From the NCBI GenBank assembly GCA_022843845.1, contig JALHMW010000002.1, positions 217,559 through 281,558 on the forward strand: a stretch of 64,000 bases of DNA, read 5' to 3'. Below, piece after piece: positions 1 through 8,653 of this stretch; within the stretch, counting starts at the first letter, position 1; each line of letters opens with the position of its first letter. The notes below the pieces were generated by a model. It was given only the letters and a program-made list of their open reading frames with translations, had not been told where the DNA came from and did not search any database. The DNA is from Archangium sp. Lineage in GTDB: Bacteria; Myxococcota; Myxococcia; Myxococcales; Myxococcaceae. The position numbers and the translations under genes were made by a program.

Positions 1-82
1 GCGCGCCGAACAGCGGGCCCGCCACCACGCCCAGCAACATCAGGCCTTCACGGAACAGCGCCGGCAGCGAGTCAGGGCTCAT
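1..82 (-). CDS. fliQ: Flagellar export gate protein FliQ, N-terminal fragment (cut by window edge)
   Basis: The reverse strand reads MSPDSLPALFREGLMLLGVV and continues hydrophobic to the window edge, which fits the first transmembrane helix of FliQ, a small two-helix subunit of the type III flagellar export gate (FliP/FliQ/FliR). The start codon overlaps the fliP stop as ATGA, so the two are probably translationally coupled, and the fliP-fliQ order is the usual one. Only about 27 codons are visible. The call rests on position plus the hydrophobic N-terminus. fliR, flhB and flhA would be expected further left, outside the window. Confidence 0.8.
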   Translation of the reverse strand, partial: MSPDSLPALFREGLMLLGVVAGPLFGA

Positions 83-759
83 TGGAAGCTCCTCACCAGC
101 GATTGCACGAGCAGGTGCCAGCCATCAGCGAGCAGGAAGATGCCGACCTTGAGCGGCAGCGACACCAGCGTCGGCGGCACCATCATCAAGCCGAGCGACA
201 TGAGAATGGCCGAGACGAGCAGGTCGACCAGCAGCAGCGGAATGAAGAGGAACAGGCCCATGCGGAAGGCCGTGGTGAGCTCCGAGACCATGAAGGCCGG
301 CACCGCGATGGTGAGCGGCACGTCATCGGCGCGCGTCGGCCGGTCGGCTCCAGAGAGCTCGTAGAACAGGCGCAGATCGTCGGGGCGCGTCTGCCGCAGC
401 AGGAACTGGAGCACCGGTCCGCTGCCCCGGTCGTAGGCCTCTTTCCCGCTGATCTGATCGTCGAGGTACGGCCCGACCGCCTCGGTGTGCACCTTGGTGA
501 ACGTCGGCGCCATCACGAAGCCGGTCAGCGCGAGCGCGAGCGCCATCACCACCTGGTTCGGAGGCAACTGCGGCGTGCCGAGCGCCTGCCGCAGGAAGGA
601 CATCACGATCACGATGCGGGTGAAGCTGGTGATGGCGATCAGCGCGCCCGTGGCGAACGAGAGCACGGTCAGCAGCAGGAACAGCTTCACCGCTGCCGAG
701 CCGCCGCCCACCGACAGCTGGAGCGGAGCCTCCGTCGCGCCGAGCGCCAGCCAGGTCAT
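79..759 (-). CDS. fliP: Flagellar export gate protein FliP
   Basis: 226 aa, close to the usual mature FliP length. It forms the core of the flagellar type III export gate in the inner membrane. The conserved segment SFTRIVIVMSFLRQALGTPQ is present at about residues 44-63, followed by PPNQVVMALALALTGFVMAP. The C-terminal hydrophobic block (FLFIPLLLVDLLVSAILMSLG and MMVPPTLVSLPLKVGIFLLADGW) is typical of the family. A hydrophobic segment at about 24-42 may be a signal or first helix. The start overlaps the fliO stop and the stop overlaps the fliQ start, both as ATGA, so it is tightly coupled within the flagellar operon. The identification is secure. Confidence 0.97.
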   Translation of the reverse strand: MTWLALGATEAPLQLSVGGGSAAVKLFLLLTVLSFATGALIAITSFTRIVIVMSFLRQALGTPQLPPNQVVMALALALTGFVMAPTFTKVHTEAVGPYLDDQISGKEAYDRGSGPVLQFLLRQTRPDDLRLFYELSGADRPTRADDVPLTIAVPAFMVSELTTAFRMGLFLFIPLLLVDLLVSAILMSLGLMMVPPTLVSLPLKVGIFLLADGWHLLVQSLVRSFQ

Positions 760-1373
760 GGCACGACGCTCCGCTGCCCGAGAGACAGCTTGGCGCGCAG
801 TTCTTGATCTTCGAGGGAGTCACGAAGCGTCTCGTCGAAGCTGGCCACGGCGTTCGGCTGAGGAACGCGCCCGAGCACGCGGTCGAAGAAGCTCATCTCC
901 TTCGAGAGTGACGCGCTGACCGTCTCGAGCGGAGGTGGGATGACGAACGGCGCGGGCTCCGGCTGCGGCGCGGCGCGGGTGGACAAAACCGAGATGCCGG
1001 CCTCCGAGACCCCCAGCACCATGCGCTCGCCCATCACGTCGGCGATCACCAGGGAGCGTTTGGGTCCCAGCGACGCCGTCTCCACCACGCTGATGCTCCG
1101 CGTCGACTTCGCGCGACGGCGGGTCAACGCGAACGCCAGGGCTGCCAGCGCCGCGAGCGCGAACCCGGGCGCCGCGAAGGACGACCAATTGCTGCTCACT
1201 GGCGCCTGAACGTCGGCGCTCTTCGTGCCGATGGAGGTGTGTTGGAAGGCGGCGGCGACGACGGAATCAGCCGCCGACGGAGGGGCAGGCGGCGGCGTGA
1301 CGGCGGCGGCGGAGCCCTCCTCGGCGGTTGATGGGGTCGCGACGAGCAACAACGACACGAGCAGTGCGTGCAT
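756..1373 (-). CDS. fliO: Flagellar biosynthesis protein FliO
   Basis: 205 aa with an apparent signal peptide (residues 1-18), a Pro/Ala-rich periplasmic stretch, one transmembrane helix at about 68-85 ending in the basic run TRRRAK, and a small cytoplasmic domain with the FliO pattern (VVETASLGPKRSLVIADVMG, then VLGVSEAGISVLS). FliO helps assemble the FliP ring. The cytoplasmic tail, about 80 residues beyond the core, is longer than in many homologues. A GGGAGGGG Shine-Dalgarno sequence lies six to seven bases before the ATG. It sits between fliN and fliP, the classical position; FliO is poorly conserved, so this context adds much to the call. Confidence 0.9.
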   Translation of the reverse strand: MHALLVSLLLVATPSTAEEGSAAAVTPPPAPPSAADSVVAAAFQHTSIGTKSADVQAPVSSNWSSFAAPGFALAALAALAFALTRRRAKSTRSISVVETASLGPKRSLVIADVMGERMVLGVSEAGISVLSTRAAPQPEPAPFVIPPPLETVSASLSKEMSFFDRVLGRVPQPNAVASFDETLRDSLEDQELRAKLSLGQRSVVP

Positions 1374-1418
1374 GGCATTCCCCTCCCGAGGAAGTTCGAC
1401 GCGAGACGGCTTCAGACT

Positions 1419-1715
1419 TCAGCGAAGGCGGGCGATGCGTTCGGTCTTGCTGACGATGTCGGTGATGCGAATGCCGAACTTGTCGTTCACCACCACCGCT
1501 TCGCCCCGGGCGATCAGGCGGCCGTTCACCACGATGTCGAGCGGCTCACCGGCGACCTTGTCGAGCTCGATCACGCTGCCGGGCGAGAGGGCCAGCAGCT
1601 CCTGAATCGACATGCGCGAGCGGCCCAGCTCGACGTTCACGTCCAGGGGCACGTCGAGCAGCAGATCGAGCCGGCGGGTCGAAACTTCGTTTTCTTGAGC
1701 GGCGACGTCGGACAT
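1419..1715 (-). CDS. fliN: Flagellar C-ring switch protein FliN
   Basis: 98 aa, made almost entirely of the SpoA (CheC-like surface) fold. The motif order is typical: LLDVPLDVNVELGRSRMSIQ, then LLALSPGSVIELDKVAGEPL, then VNGRLIARGEAVVVNDKFGI and the end RITDIVSKTERI. FliN forms the lower C-ring with FliM and receives FliH-FliI-bound export cargo. The start has a clear AAGGAG ribosome binding site. It lies 10 bases after fliM and 45 bases before fliO. The short form has only about 20 residues before the SpoA domain, like Escherichia FliN without a long N-terminal extension. Confidence 0.97.
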   Translation of the reverse strand: MSDVAAQENEVSTRRLDLLLDVPLDVNVELGRSRMSIQELLALSPGSVIELDKVAGEPLDIVVNGRLIARGEAVVVNDKFGIRITDIVSKTERIARLR

Positions 1716-1725
1716 GGCGACTCCT

Positions 1726-2772
1726 TCAGGCGGCTTTGGACGTGGGATCTGCGGGCTCGGCGTCGAACGGGCGGCGCAGCTCGGCGACCGGCCCGGCGTC
1801 GAGCTCGAGCGCGAGGGCGCCCCCGACGACCTTCGGCTGGCCGGTGAACTTGGCCTTGCCCTGCACGAAGACCGGCAGTGACGCGCCTTCGCTGGTACCC
1901 AGCATCAGCACGTGGCCGACCTCGAGACCCATCAGCTGATCGACGGTCATGCTCGTCGTGCCGAGGAGCGCAGCCACGTCGACCTCGACCTGGTTGATCT
2001 CATGGCGAAGGGCGTTGGCGAAGCCCTTGTCCGACACGCTGTGCAGCATCGGCGGCGACATCAGCGCCTTCCGCGCCGGCTCGATGGCCGTGTAGGGCAG
2101 CGCGAGCTGAATCACGCCGCGCATCGCCCCCTCGAGCTCGAAGCTGCAGAGCACGGCGGTCTCGTTGCTTGGCGCGATCACCGCGAGCCGCGGGTCGGCC
2201 TCGAAGCGCAACACCTCGGGCTTGAAGGGCAGCACCGGCGCCCAGGCAGTGCTCATCGCGTCGGTGAAGACGCCGATCAGGCGGCGCAGCACGTTGCGCT
2301 CGACCATCGTGAAGTCGCGGCGGGCATCGCCTTGTGCAGGCGCTGGAGTGGGCTCGTCGCTGCGGCCCCGTTTGTCTCCAAGCGCGGCGGCGATCATCGC
2401 GTCTGCCAGGCCCGGCTCGAGCACCAGCAGTGCCTGGGAGCCACCCTTGCCCAACGACATCACCGTCACCGTCGAGGGCGGCGCGAGCAGCGAGTTGAAG
2501 TCGGAGAAGCGCAGCATCGACGCTGGCCCCGAGGTGACCCGAACGGTGAGGCGCGTGCGGCCCGCCATGCCCATGCCGAACATGGTGGCGATCTGCTCGT
2601 TGATCGCGTCGAGCGTCGGCATCTGCCGGTGAATGACGCGGTCCTGGCTGGTGAGATCGTAGTTGGCCGCCGTGCCGCGGGTCCGGGCTCCGGCTTCGGG
2701 CGCCACGCGGCCATCCTGAATGGCCGTCATCAGCGCGTTGATCTCGTCTGTGTTCAGCAGCGCGCCGGCCAT
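1726..2772 (-). CDS. fliM: Flagellar motor switch protein FliM
   Basis: 348 aa if translation starts at MAGALLNTDEINALMTAIQD. The longer open frame to 2946 overlaps fliL and adds a low-complexity Arg-rich leader, so the internal ATG was chosen. The N-terminal segment resembles the CheY-binding/EIDALL peptide of FliM, the middle domain contains the RTRLTVRVTSG...FSDFNSLLAPPSTV segment, and the C-terminal SpoA domain ends near residue 330 (VDQLMGLEVGHVLML...VQGKAKFTGQPKVVGG). FliM links CheY-P binding to rotor switching. It is 13 bases downstream of fliL and 10 bases upstream of fliN. Confidence 0.96.
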   Translation of the reverse strand: MAGALLNTDEINALMTAIQDGRVAPEAGARTRGTAANYDLTSQDRVIHRQMPTLDAINEQIATMFGMGMAGRTRLTVRVTSGPASMLRFSDFNSLLAPPSTVTVMSLGKGGSQALLVLEPGLADAMIAAALGDKRGRSDEPTPAPAQGDARRDFTMVERNVLRRLIGVFTDAMSTAWAPVLPFKPEVLRFEADPRLAVIAPSNETAVLCSFELEGAMRGVIQLALPYTAIEPARKALMSPPMLHSVSDKGFANALRHEINQVEVDVAALLGTTSMTVDQLMGLEVGHVLMLGTSEGASLPVFVQGKAKFTGQPKVVGGALALELDAGPVAELRRPFDAEPADPTSKAA

Positions 2773-2785
2773 GGGGTTCTTTCGG

Positions 2786-3346
2786 TCACTGAACGACGAA
2801 GTCGGAGATGTAGAGCGAACGAACGCGCGCCTCGGGCACCAGCTCCCGAATGCGGCCCGCGAGCGCCTCTTTCGTGCGGCCCAGCCCCTCGGTGCCTTGC
2901 AGCTCCTCGAGGGTGCGGTCCGACAGGTAGCTGATGAAGGCGTCACGCACGCGAGGCATGTGCGCGTTGAGCTGCTCGCGATCGGCGTCGGAGATCACCT
3001 CGACGTCGAACGACAGGCGCGCGTAACGATCGATCTCGGGGTTGCGGAGGTGGATGACGAAGTCGGCGATCTTCACCAGCGGGCCCAGCCCCTTCACCGG
3101 CTTGCCGTCCTTGCCCTTCTCGGGCTCCGCTTCTGGCTGGGCCTTGGGTTCTTCGGCTGCTTCAGGTTCGGCGGCGGGCGCGTGCTCGGCCGACGGTGGG
3201 CTCTTCATCGACTGCATCACCAGGAACGCCATCACCCCGACGAGCATCAGGCTGTTCATTCCAATCAGCGCTGGCACGACACGGCTGGGCCGAACCGCCG
3301 CAGCCATCGCCGCGACCTCGGGATCTGCCTTGGTGGGCTCACTCAT
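2786..3346 (-). CDS. fliL: Flagellar basal body-associated protein FliL
   Basis: 186 aa: a short cytoplasmic N-terminus, one transmembrane helix at about 27-45 (LIGMNSLMLVGVMAFLVMQ), a long Pro/Glu/Ala/Lys-rich linker (about 48-85), and the FliL periplasmic stomatin-like domain. That domain contains VKIADFVIHLRNPE, ARLSFDVEVISD and the conserved end VRSLYISDFVVQ. FliL surrounds and stabilises the MotAB stator. Placement between motB and fliM fits. The acidic linker is longer than in enterobacterial FliL; otherwise the protein looks ordinary. Confidence 0.94.
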   Translation of the reverse strand: MSEPTKADPEVAAMAAAVRPSRVVPALIGMNSLMLVGVMAFLVMQSMKSPPSAEHAPAAEPEAAEEPKAQPEAEPEKGKDGKPVKGLGPLVKIADFVIHLRNPEIDRYARLSFDVEVISDADREQLNAHMPRVRDAFISYLSDRTLEELQGTEGLGRTKEALAGRIRELVPEARVRSLYISDFVVQ

Positions 3347-3383
3347 GTCGGGGGCTCAACGCAACGGTCGTGCCCCTGACGCG

Positions 3384-4172
3384 TCAGGGTGCTGGCGGGT
3401 TCGAAGGGCCGTAAGCCCGTGGATCCCCGGCCGGAACCTCGAGGACGAGCTCGATTCGGCGGTTCATCTCGCGGTGTTCCTGGGTGTCGTTCGACACCAG
3501 AGGGCTCTGTGCACCCAGCCCCGCCGCCACCAGCCGCTTCGCAGGAATCCCGTGGGCTTTCTCGAGGTACGACACGACGGTGGCGGCGCGCGAGGCCGAC
3601 AGATCCCAGTTGCTGCGGTAGCGAGTGGTCCGAATCGGCTCATCGTCGGTGTGACCTTCGACGCGAATGTTCTGCTTCGCCGAGACGAGCTCTTCGGCGA
3701 TCGCGTCGAGCACGGCGATGGCCTCGGGCCGCAGCGACGATGACGCCGGGTCGAAGAAGCGCATCGCAGCCAGCCGCAGCCGGAGCTTCCCGTTCTCGAG
3801 CTCGAAGCTGATCGTCGGGTCCTTGGGGCGCTCCATCAAGAACGGGCGAAGCAGCTTCTCGATGCGTTTGCGTTGCTGCTCCAGGACACGGCGATCGACG
3901 GGGTTGGTGACCGGGTTGGTGCCGGTGTTGGTGACGCACCCTCCTTCCGTCGGAGGCCCCTTGAAGATCGACAACCGGGTGATGCCGCCTTCGCCCTTGA
4001 AGTTGAGCGCCCAGCGCATCGACTCACTCGTCTCGGCCAGCTTGTTGGTGTCGACCTTGCTCGAGGCGTAGAGGACGACGAAGAGCGCGAAGAGCAGGGT
4101 GACGAGGTCGGCGTAGCTGATGACCCATCGTTCATGGTTCTCGTGTTCTTCATGTTTGTGCTTCTTCGCCAT
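3384..4172 (-). CDS. motB: Flagellar stator protein MotB
   Basis: 262 aa. A His/Lys/Glu-rich cytoplasmic N-terminus leads to one transmembrane helix (about 17-41) with WVISYADLVTLLFALFVVLY, whose Asp (about residue 22) is the expected proton-carrying residue. This is followed by the plug region and an OmpA-like peptidoglycan-binding domain from about residue 125: FFDPASSSLRPEA, VEGHTDDEPI, NWDLSASRAATVVSYLE and the basic helix end EMNRRIELVLEV. It anchors the stator to the wall and forms the ion channel with MotA. It lies 27 bases downstream of motA. Ion preference (H+ rather than Na+) is only inferred. Confidence 0.97.
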   Translation of the reverse strand: MAKKHKHEEHENHERWVISYADLVTLLFALFVVLYASSKVDTNKLAETSESMRWALNFKGEGGITRLSIFKGPPTEGGCVTNTGTNPVTNPVDRRVLEQQRKRIEKLLRPFLMERPKDPTISFELENGKLRLRLAAMRFFDPASSSLRPEAIAVLDAIAEELVSAKQNIRVEGHTDDEPIRTTRYRSNWDLSASRAATVVSYLEKAHGIPAKRLVAAGLGAQSPLVSNDTQEHREMNRRIELVLEVPAGDPRAYGPSNPPAP

Positions 4173-4199
4173 GGGCGTCTCCTTCGCGCGTGACGCCGC

Positions 4200-4976
4200 T
4201 CACTTCTTGTCGCCCGACTTCATGTGCCTGGCGTGGTGACCGCCGTAGCTCTTGAGTTTCTCTTCGAGGATGCGGGGGTTCAGGCCTTCTTGAATCGCGA
4301 GCACGCCCTCGGCGATGAGCGTCTTGCGCTCCTTCTCGAGGGCGATCTTGCGCTTGATCTTGTTCGATAGCGGCAGCGCCATCAGGTTGGCGACGCCGAC
4401 GCCGTACACCGTCGCGACGAAGGCGACGGCGATGCCAGGGCCGAGGGCCGCGGGGTTGTCGAGGTTCTCCATGACGTGAATGAGGCCGAGCACGGCGCCG
4501 AGCACGCCGACGGTGGGGCAGAGCGCGCCGAAGTCGCCCCAGAACTTCGCCTTCACGGTGTCCTCTTCGGCTTCGATCTCGATCTCGGTCTCGAGCGTGT
4601 CGCGGGCGACGGTGGCCTCGACGCCGTCGACGAGGAAGCCGAGCGAGCGCTTCAGGAACGGATCTTTGACCTCGGCGAGCTTGCCCTCGAGCGCGAGCAC
4701 GCCGTCGCGGCGGGCGATGGTGGCGAGCTCGACCAGCTGGCCGATGAGGGAGACGGTGTCGTTCGGCTTTTCCTGCAGCGCGATCTTGATGCCCTTGATG
4801 CTGCTGATGACCTCGCTGAGTGGGTACGAGACCAGCACCGCGCCCAGCGTGCCGCCGACCACGATGATGAAGGCCGTCGCCTGAATGAGCGAGCCGGCGT
4901 GACCACCTTCGAGCTTCTGCCCGAGGAGGATCATGCCGATGCCGAAGAGGATTCCGGGAATCGTCGTCTTATCCAT
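4200..4976 (-). CDS. motA: Flagellar stator protein MotA
   Basis: 258 aa with four hydrophobic segments (about 6-20, 32-51, 152-172, 183-203). The large cytoplasmic loop between helices two and three carries the charged residues that touch FliG (for example RRDGVLALEGKLAEVKDPFLKR and the RDTLETEIE segment). The conserved membrane motifs CPTVGVLGAVLGLIHVM and VAFVATVYGVGVANLMALPL match the MotA/TolQ/ExbB family. It forms the motor ion channel with MotB, encoded next. Its start overlaps the flbD end by 8 bases. The C-terminus is rich in His, Lys and Gly. Confidence 0.97.
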   Translation of the reverse strand: MDKTTIPGILFGIGMILLGQKLEGGHAGSLIQATAFIIVVGGTLGAVLVSYPLSEVISSIKGIKIALQEKPNDTVSLIGQLVELATIARRDGVLALEGKLAEVKDPFLKRSLGFLVDGVEATVARDTLETEIEIEAEEDTVKAKFWGDFGALCPTVGVLGAVLGLIHVMENLDNPAALGPGIAVAFVATVYGVGVANLMALPLSNKIKRKIALEKERKTLIAEGVLAIQEGLNPRILEEKLKSYGGHHARHMKSGDKK

Positions 4977-5181
4977 GGCTCACGCCTCCAGGGACCAGCG
5001 TCGGAACGCACGAGCGCCGGAACGCCGCGATGCGCTCGATCACGTCCGCCAGCGGCTCCTTCACCATCAGCCGCTGCCCTGACGACATGGTCAGCACGGT
5101 GTCGGGCGTCTGCTCGACGAACACCATCAGGTCCTCGTTCACGGCCACACTCTTTCCATCGAGACGGGTGAGGATGATCAC
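4969..5181 (-). CDS. flbD: Flagellar protein FlbD (short FlbD-family protein)
   Basis: Small protein of the flagellar FlbD family (not the Caulobacter sigma-54 regulator of the same name). It has the pattern IILTRLDGKSVAVNEDLMVF, then TPDTVLTMSSGQRLMVKEPL and VIERIAAFRR. I chose the GTG at 5181 because AAGGGGAG lies just before it and it puts the conserved core at the N-terminus (70 aa); an ATG at 5211 would add ten residues (MPNHHHKGSA). The family is regularly found beside motA, as here, where its end overlaps motA by 8 bases. Its biochemical role is not well established. Confidence 0.88.
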   Translation of the reverse strand: MIILTRLDGKSVAVNEDLMVFVEQTPDTVLTMSSGQRLMVKEPLADVIERIAAFRRSCVPTLVPGGVSHG

Positions 5182-5325
5182 GGCGCTCCCCTTGTGATGG
5201 TGGTTCGGCACGTTGGGCGTCGCCCTTCAGTCGCGTCAGGATCGTGACGACCAGACGCACGAACGCCGTGAGCGGGAGGAAGTCGCCCACGGCGTTTGGG
5301 TCCCACGAGGCTTCAGGCAGACCGC

Positions 5326-6621
5326 TTACCGCTTGAGCTGCATGAGCTCGCCGAGGAGCTGGTCTGCGGTGGTGATGGTCTTCGAGTTGGCCTGGAACGA
5401 GCGCTGGGCGCCGATCATGCGGACGAACTGGTCGGCGAGGTCGACGTTCGACTGCTCGAGCGCACCAGCGGCGATGGCACCGCGACCTCCAGCAGACGGA
5501 GCCCCGATCGTCGGCTGGCCCGAGTCACTCGACTCTGCGAGCAGATTGCCACCGATGCGGGTCAGCTTGTCGGCCGCCTCGAAGTCGGCGAGCGCGACCT
5601 GGCCGAGCACGCGAGTCCTTCCGTTGGTGAATGCGCCGAGCACCTCGCCCTTGTTGTTGATCTGGATCGAGGCGAGCGAGCCAGCGGAGTAGCCGTCCTG
5701 GTTGGTGAAGGTGAGCTCGTTGCCGTTGCCCCCGATGTTCTGCACGACGCCGTCGAGGCCCGTGCCGCCGCTCGCGAGTTCGTCACCGAAGTTGAAGGTG
5801 AGGGCTTGCGGGTTGACCGCGTTGAGCGGGTTGAAGTTCGAGGTCTGGGTATGGGTGTCGAGCCGGCCCTGGGTGTCGAAGGTCATCGCGCCGTCGGCGA
5901 TCTCTTCGGGCTGGCCTGGTGTTCCGCCCGTGAGCACCGCGCCGTCCGGCACCATGGCGTGCCAGTCCCACGCGCCGGTGGCGGTCCGGTTCCAGTAGAC
6001 CGTGACGTCGTACGACTGCCCAAGCGAGTCATAGGCGGTGACCGACGCGCTGAAGTTCGAGGTGGTCGTCGGGTTGAGTGGATCCCACGTGAGAATCGGC
6101 GCGTTCGGGTCGAGCTTGGCCTTCATCGTGATCTCGCTCGTCGGCGTCGCGAGCTCCGTCGCGTTCCCGACCTGCAGATCGCCGAGCGCTCCCTGCACGT
6201 TGCCGCTGGCGTCGGCCGGGTAGCCCTGCAGGCGCAGCGCATCGGGGTTCACGAGGTAGCCCGTCTTGTCGATCGAGAACTGGCCGGCGCGCGTGTAGTA
6301 CTGGCCGTTGGCGCCGTTGTAGTTGCCGCGGGTGAGGAAGAAGCCGCTGCCCTGAATCGCGAGGTCAGTGACCTGGCCGGTGTTCGAGAGCGCGCCCTGG
6401 GTGATGAGCCGCTGAATGGTTTGCAGGTTCGTGCCGAGACCCAATTGTCCGCCACCGGGAGCTCCGATGACCTGTTGAAGCAGGGCATCCTGGAAGGCGG
6501 CGCGTGAGGCCTTGAAACCGACGGTGTTGGCGTTGGCGATGTTGTCGCCGATGACGTTGAGGTCCTGGCTGGCGGCCTGGAGCCCCGACGTTCCGGTGTT
6601 GAGTGACGTGAGAAGCGACAT
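5326..6621 (-). CDS. flgE: Flagellar hook protein FlgE
   Basis: 431 aa from the ATG at 6621, which has a strong AGGAGGGG site directly upstream; the open frame extends to 6885 but that part overlaps flgD and is not protein-like. The N-terminal rod/hook signature is SLNTGTSGLQAASQDLNVIG followed by DNIANANTVGFKASRAAFQD. The C-terminal helix is ALEQSNVDLADQFVRMIGAQ followed by RSFQANSKTITTADQLL. The middle is Gly/Thr/Asn-rich beta domain (FlgE D2 and flanking). FlgE polymerises into the hook after export through the flagellar gate. It follows flgD by 8 bases. Confidence 0.96.
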   Translation of the reverse strand: MSLLTSLNTGTSGLQAASQDLNVIGDNIANANTVGFKASRAAFQDALLQQVIGAPGGGQLGLGTNLQTIQRLITQGALSNTGQVTDLAIQGSGFFLTRGNYNGANGQYYTRAGQFSIDKTGYLVNPDALRLQGYPADASGNVQGALGDLQVGNATELATPTSEITMKAKLDPNAPILTWDPLNPTTTSNFSASVTAYDSLGQSYDVTVYWNRTATGAWDWHAMVPDGAVLTGGTPGQPEEIADGAMTFDTQGRLDTHTQTSNFNPLNAVNPQALTFNFGDELASGGTGLDGVVQNIGGNGNELTFTNQDGYSAGSLASIQINNKGEVLGAFTNGRTRVLGQVALADFEAADKLTRIGGNLLAESSDSGQPTIGAPSAGGRGAIAAGALEQSNVDLADQFVRMIGAQRSFQANSKTITTADQLLGELMQLKR

Positions 6622-6629
6622 GTCCCCTC

Positions 6630-7340
6630 CTAGGGCGTGTTGTTGGTGTCCGGCGTTTGGGTGGTGGTGGTGTTCGGCTCGTTGACTTCGACAACGTCCG
6701 AGAGCCGAACCCGGACGCCATTGACGATGAGCTGCGGGAAACCTTCTGCGAACGACACGCCAGTCGCGCGGCCGCGACCGCTGGTGCTGACGGGCACCGA
6801 CTTGCCCGCAGCATCTTCGGCAGTGAGCGTGACGGTGTAGTTGCCCTGGGGGACGCGCGCTCCCGACTCGTTGAGTCCGTCCCATTTGAGGTTGATCTCG
6901 CCCGCAGCCTGGGTGCCGTTCAGCACGATGCTCCGAACGACCTTGCCCTTGTCATCCTTGATGATGGCGCTGACCTTCTTCGCCTCGTCGGTGAGCTTGC
7001 CTTTGATGTCGACGGAGCCCGTCGCCGGGAGGGCCACCTGATCCGAGTTGAAGGTGATCTCTTTGCCGACGAGCACGGCGACGTTGGTCTGGTTGCTCGA
7101 GGCCTGCGCGACGAGCAACGACTCGAGCGTCGAGTTCATCGCCGACTGCTGCTCGACCGAGGCGAACGTCGCGAGCTGGGCGATGAAGGCCTGGTTGTCG
7201 ACCGGGTCGAGCGGATCCTGATTCGACAGCTGCGTGGTGAGCAGCTTGAGGAACTCGTCTTTGCCGAGCTTGCTGGAGCCCTGTGGGGTGTTCGAGCTGG
7301 GGCCGATGCCTGCGAGCACGGAGGAGATCTGGTTTGCCAT
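6630..7340 (-). CDS. flgD: Flagellar hook assembly scaffolding protein FlgD
   Basis: 236 aa. The N-terminal export/cap segment contains KLGKDEFLKLLTTQLSNQDP and LDPVDNQAFIAQLATFASVE, the diagnostic FlgD pattern, with Gln/Asn-rich helix after it. The C-terminal half has the FlgD Ig-like/tudor fold with IVLNGTQAAGEINLKWDGLN and ARVPQGNYTVTLTAEDA. FlgD forms the hook cap needed for FlgE polymerisation. It lies between fliK (2-base gap) and flgE (8-base gap), the usual fliK-flgD-flgE order. Confidence 0.96.
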   Translation of the reverse strand: MANQISSVLAGIGPSSNTPQGSSKLGKDEFLKLLTTQLSNQDPLDPVDNQAFIAQLATFASVEQQSAMNSTLESLLVAQASSNQTNVAVLVGKEITFNSDQVALPATGSVDIKGKLTDEAKKVSAIIKDDKGKVVRSIVLNGTQAAGEINLKWDGLNESGARVPQGNYTVTLTAEDAAGKSVPVSTSGRGRATGVSFAEGFPQLIVNGVRVRLSDVVEVNEPNTTTTQTPDTNNTP

Positions 7341-7342
7341 GG

Positions 7343-8653
7343 TCAGGCCTTCACGGAGAGGCGCCCATCGGCGCGGAGGGTGGTGGTGAGCTGCTGACGA
7401 AGCGTGGGGCGGCGAGTCGTTGCCGTGGCGCGCTCTTCGGGGGCTTCGCGGCGTTGGTGGCGAGAGGAGCCTGCGTCTGACTGGGCGAGCTCGAGCTGGC
7501 CCAGCTTCAATCCTTCGTGCGCGAGGGCCAACCGGAGCTCTCCCTGGCGGGCATCGACGAGCATCGCGCCGGCGCCGCTGGCCCGGACGTCGGTGACGCC
7601 GTCATGCACCCGCACCTGGAGTGAGAGCGATCCCTCCTTCGTCTCGACGTTCATGCGCGCGATGGTCGGCAGCACGACGACGCGGAGCGAGGGATCGTCC
7701 AGGTGCGCTGGCGCGACGAACGGAACTGGAGGTGGCGGCGCAACGGCCGTCGGCTCCGTCGTTCGGCTCGAGGCGTTCGCCGTCGTCTGCATGGGGTTGA
7801 GAAGGGGTGACGCCAGGGTGGGGCGATCGTCTCGTGACGTCTCGCGCTCTTCAGCCTTCTTCGGCGACGGGTTCGTGGCGACGCCCTGTCGCGAGGCGGG
7901 AGCAGCGCGCTGGCCGGCGAGCTCGAGCAGTGTCGGCGTTTTGTGTCGAGCCCCCTTCAGGTCCTGCAGCGCGGTGTCGATACCCTGAGTGACCATGGGC
8001 AATTTCGACGGGCCAGCGGCAGGCGTCGCGGGTGATGGACGCGGAGTGGATGACGTCTGAGCCGCGAGCGGAGCCACACTCAGTGACGACACCACGGCCT
8101 CGCGCGAGGAGCGGACAGGCTCAGGCGTGGACTCTGGCTTTGCAGCAGAGGCCCGCTGAGGCGCCTTCGACGGCTCCACGTGGACGTCGTGCGTGGTGAC
8201 GGGCGCTGCTGCCTCGTCAGGCGCCTCGTGCTGTGCCCGGAGCTGACTCGCCAGCCCATGCGCCTGGGTCTGGACCGCGGGTTCGTTCGGCACAGGCTCG
8301 GACGCAGGCTCGCGACGTGGCGCCGGCCGTGACTGGTGAATCCCTGACTTCTGCTCCGAGTCGCGCACCGGCGCTGTGAGAGGCTCGTCCGGCGGACGGA
8401 CCTCCGGCGCCGCGAGATCGCCTTGCCGGCGTTGCGGAGTCAGGAGCGTGATCGTTCCAGGACGGGTGGTGGCGTTCTCTGGAGGCCGAATCTCGGAGGG
8501 CGCTGCCTCTCGCAGCCGAACGTCCGCTCGTGGCGCACTGGCCCTCGTGAGCTCCTGACTGAACGCGCTCGCATCCGCCCGTGTGCCGCGAACAAGCGCG
8601 ACCGCTTCATCGGGTCCTGGCGTGGCTGCTGGGGTGCCCATGAGCATCTTCAC
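7343..8653 (-). CDS. fliK: Flagellar hook-length control protein FliK-like
   Basis: 436 aa, mostly low-complexity Pro/Ala/Glu/Arg/Thr-rich, as is typical of the exported ruler part of FliK. The C-terminal 110 residues look like a Flg_hook domain: LRVVVLPTIARMNVETKEGS, SLQVRVHDGVTDVRASGAGA and LVDARQGELRLALAHEGLKL, ending in a basic tail. The gene directly precedes flgD, as fliK usually does, and its start overlaps the preceding gene's stop by four bases. Sequence similarity in this family is weak, so the name depends on the C-terminal pattern and position together. FliK measures hook length and switches export specificity. Confidence 0.85.
   Translation of the reverse strand: MKMLMGTPAATPGPDEAVALVRGTRADASAFSQELTRASAPRADVRLREAAPSEIRPPENATTRPGTITLLTPQRRQGDLAAPEVRPPDEPLTAPVRDSEQKSGIHQSRPAPRREPASEPVPNEPAVQTQAHGLASQLRAQHEAPDEAAAPVTTHDVHVEPSKAPQRASAAKPESTPEPVRSSREAVVSSLSVAPLAAQTSSTPRPSPATPAAGPSKLPMVTQGIDTALQDLKGARHKTPTLLELAGQRAAPASRQGVATNPSPKKAEERETSRDDRPTLASPLLNPMQTTANASSRTTEPTAVAPPPPVPFVAPAHLDDPSLRVVVLPTIARMNVETKEGSLSLQVRVHDGVTDVRASGAGAMLVDARQGELRLALAHEGLKLGQLELAQSDAGSSRHQRREAPEERATATTRRPTLRQQLTTTLRADGRLSVKA

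Noticed and set aside
2773..2946. N-terminal extension of FliM
   Set aside because: Overlaps fliL, Arg/Ser-rich, and the FliM N-terminal peptide begins at the internal ATG at 2772.
5182..5325. Possible promoter between flgE and flbD
   Set aside because: The gap of about 144 bases was read on the minus strand; no -24/-12 or -35/-10 pair with correct spacing was found.
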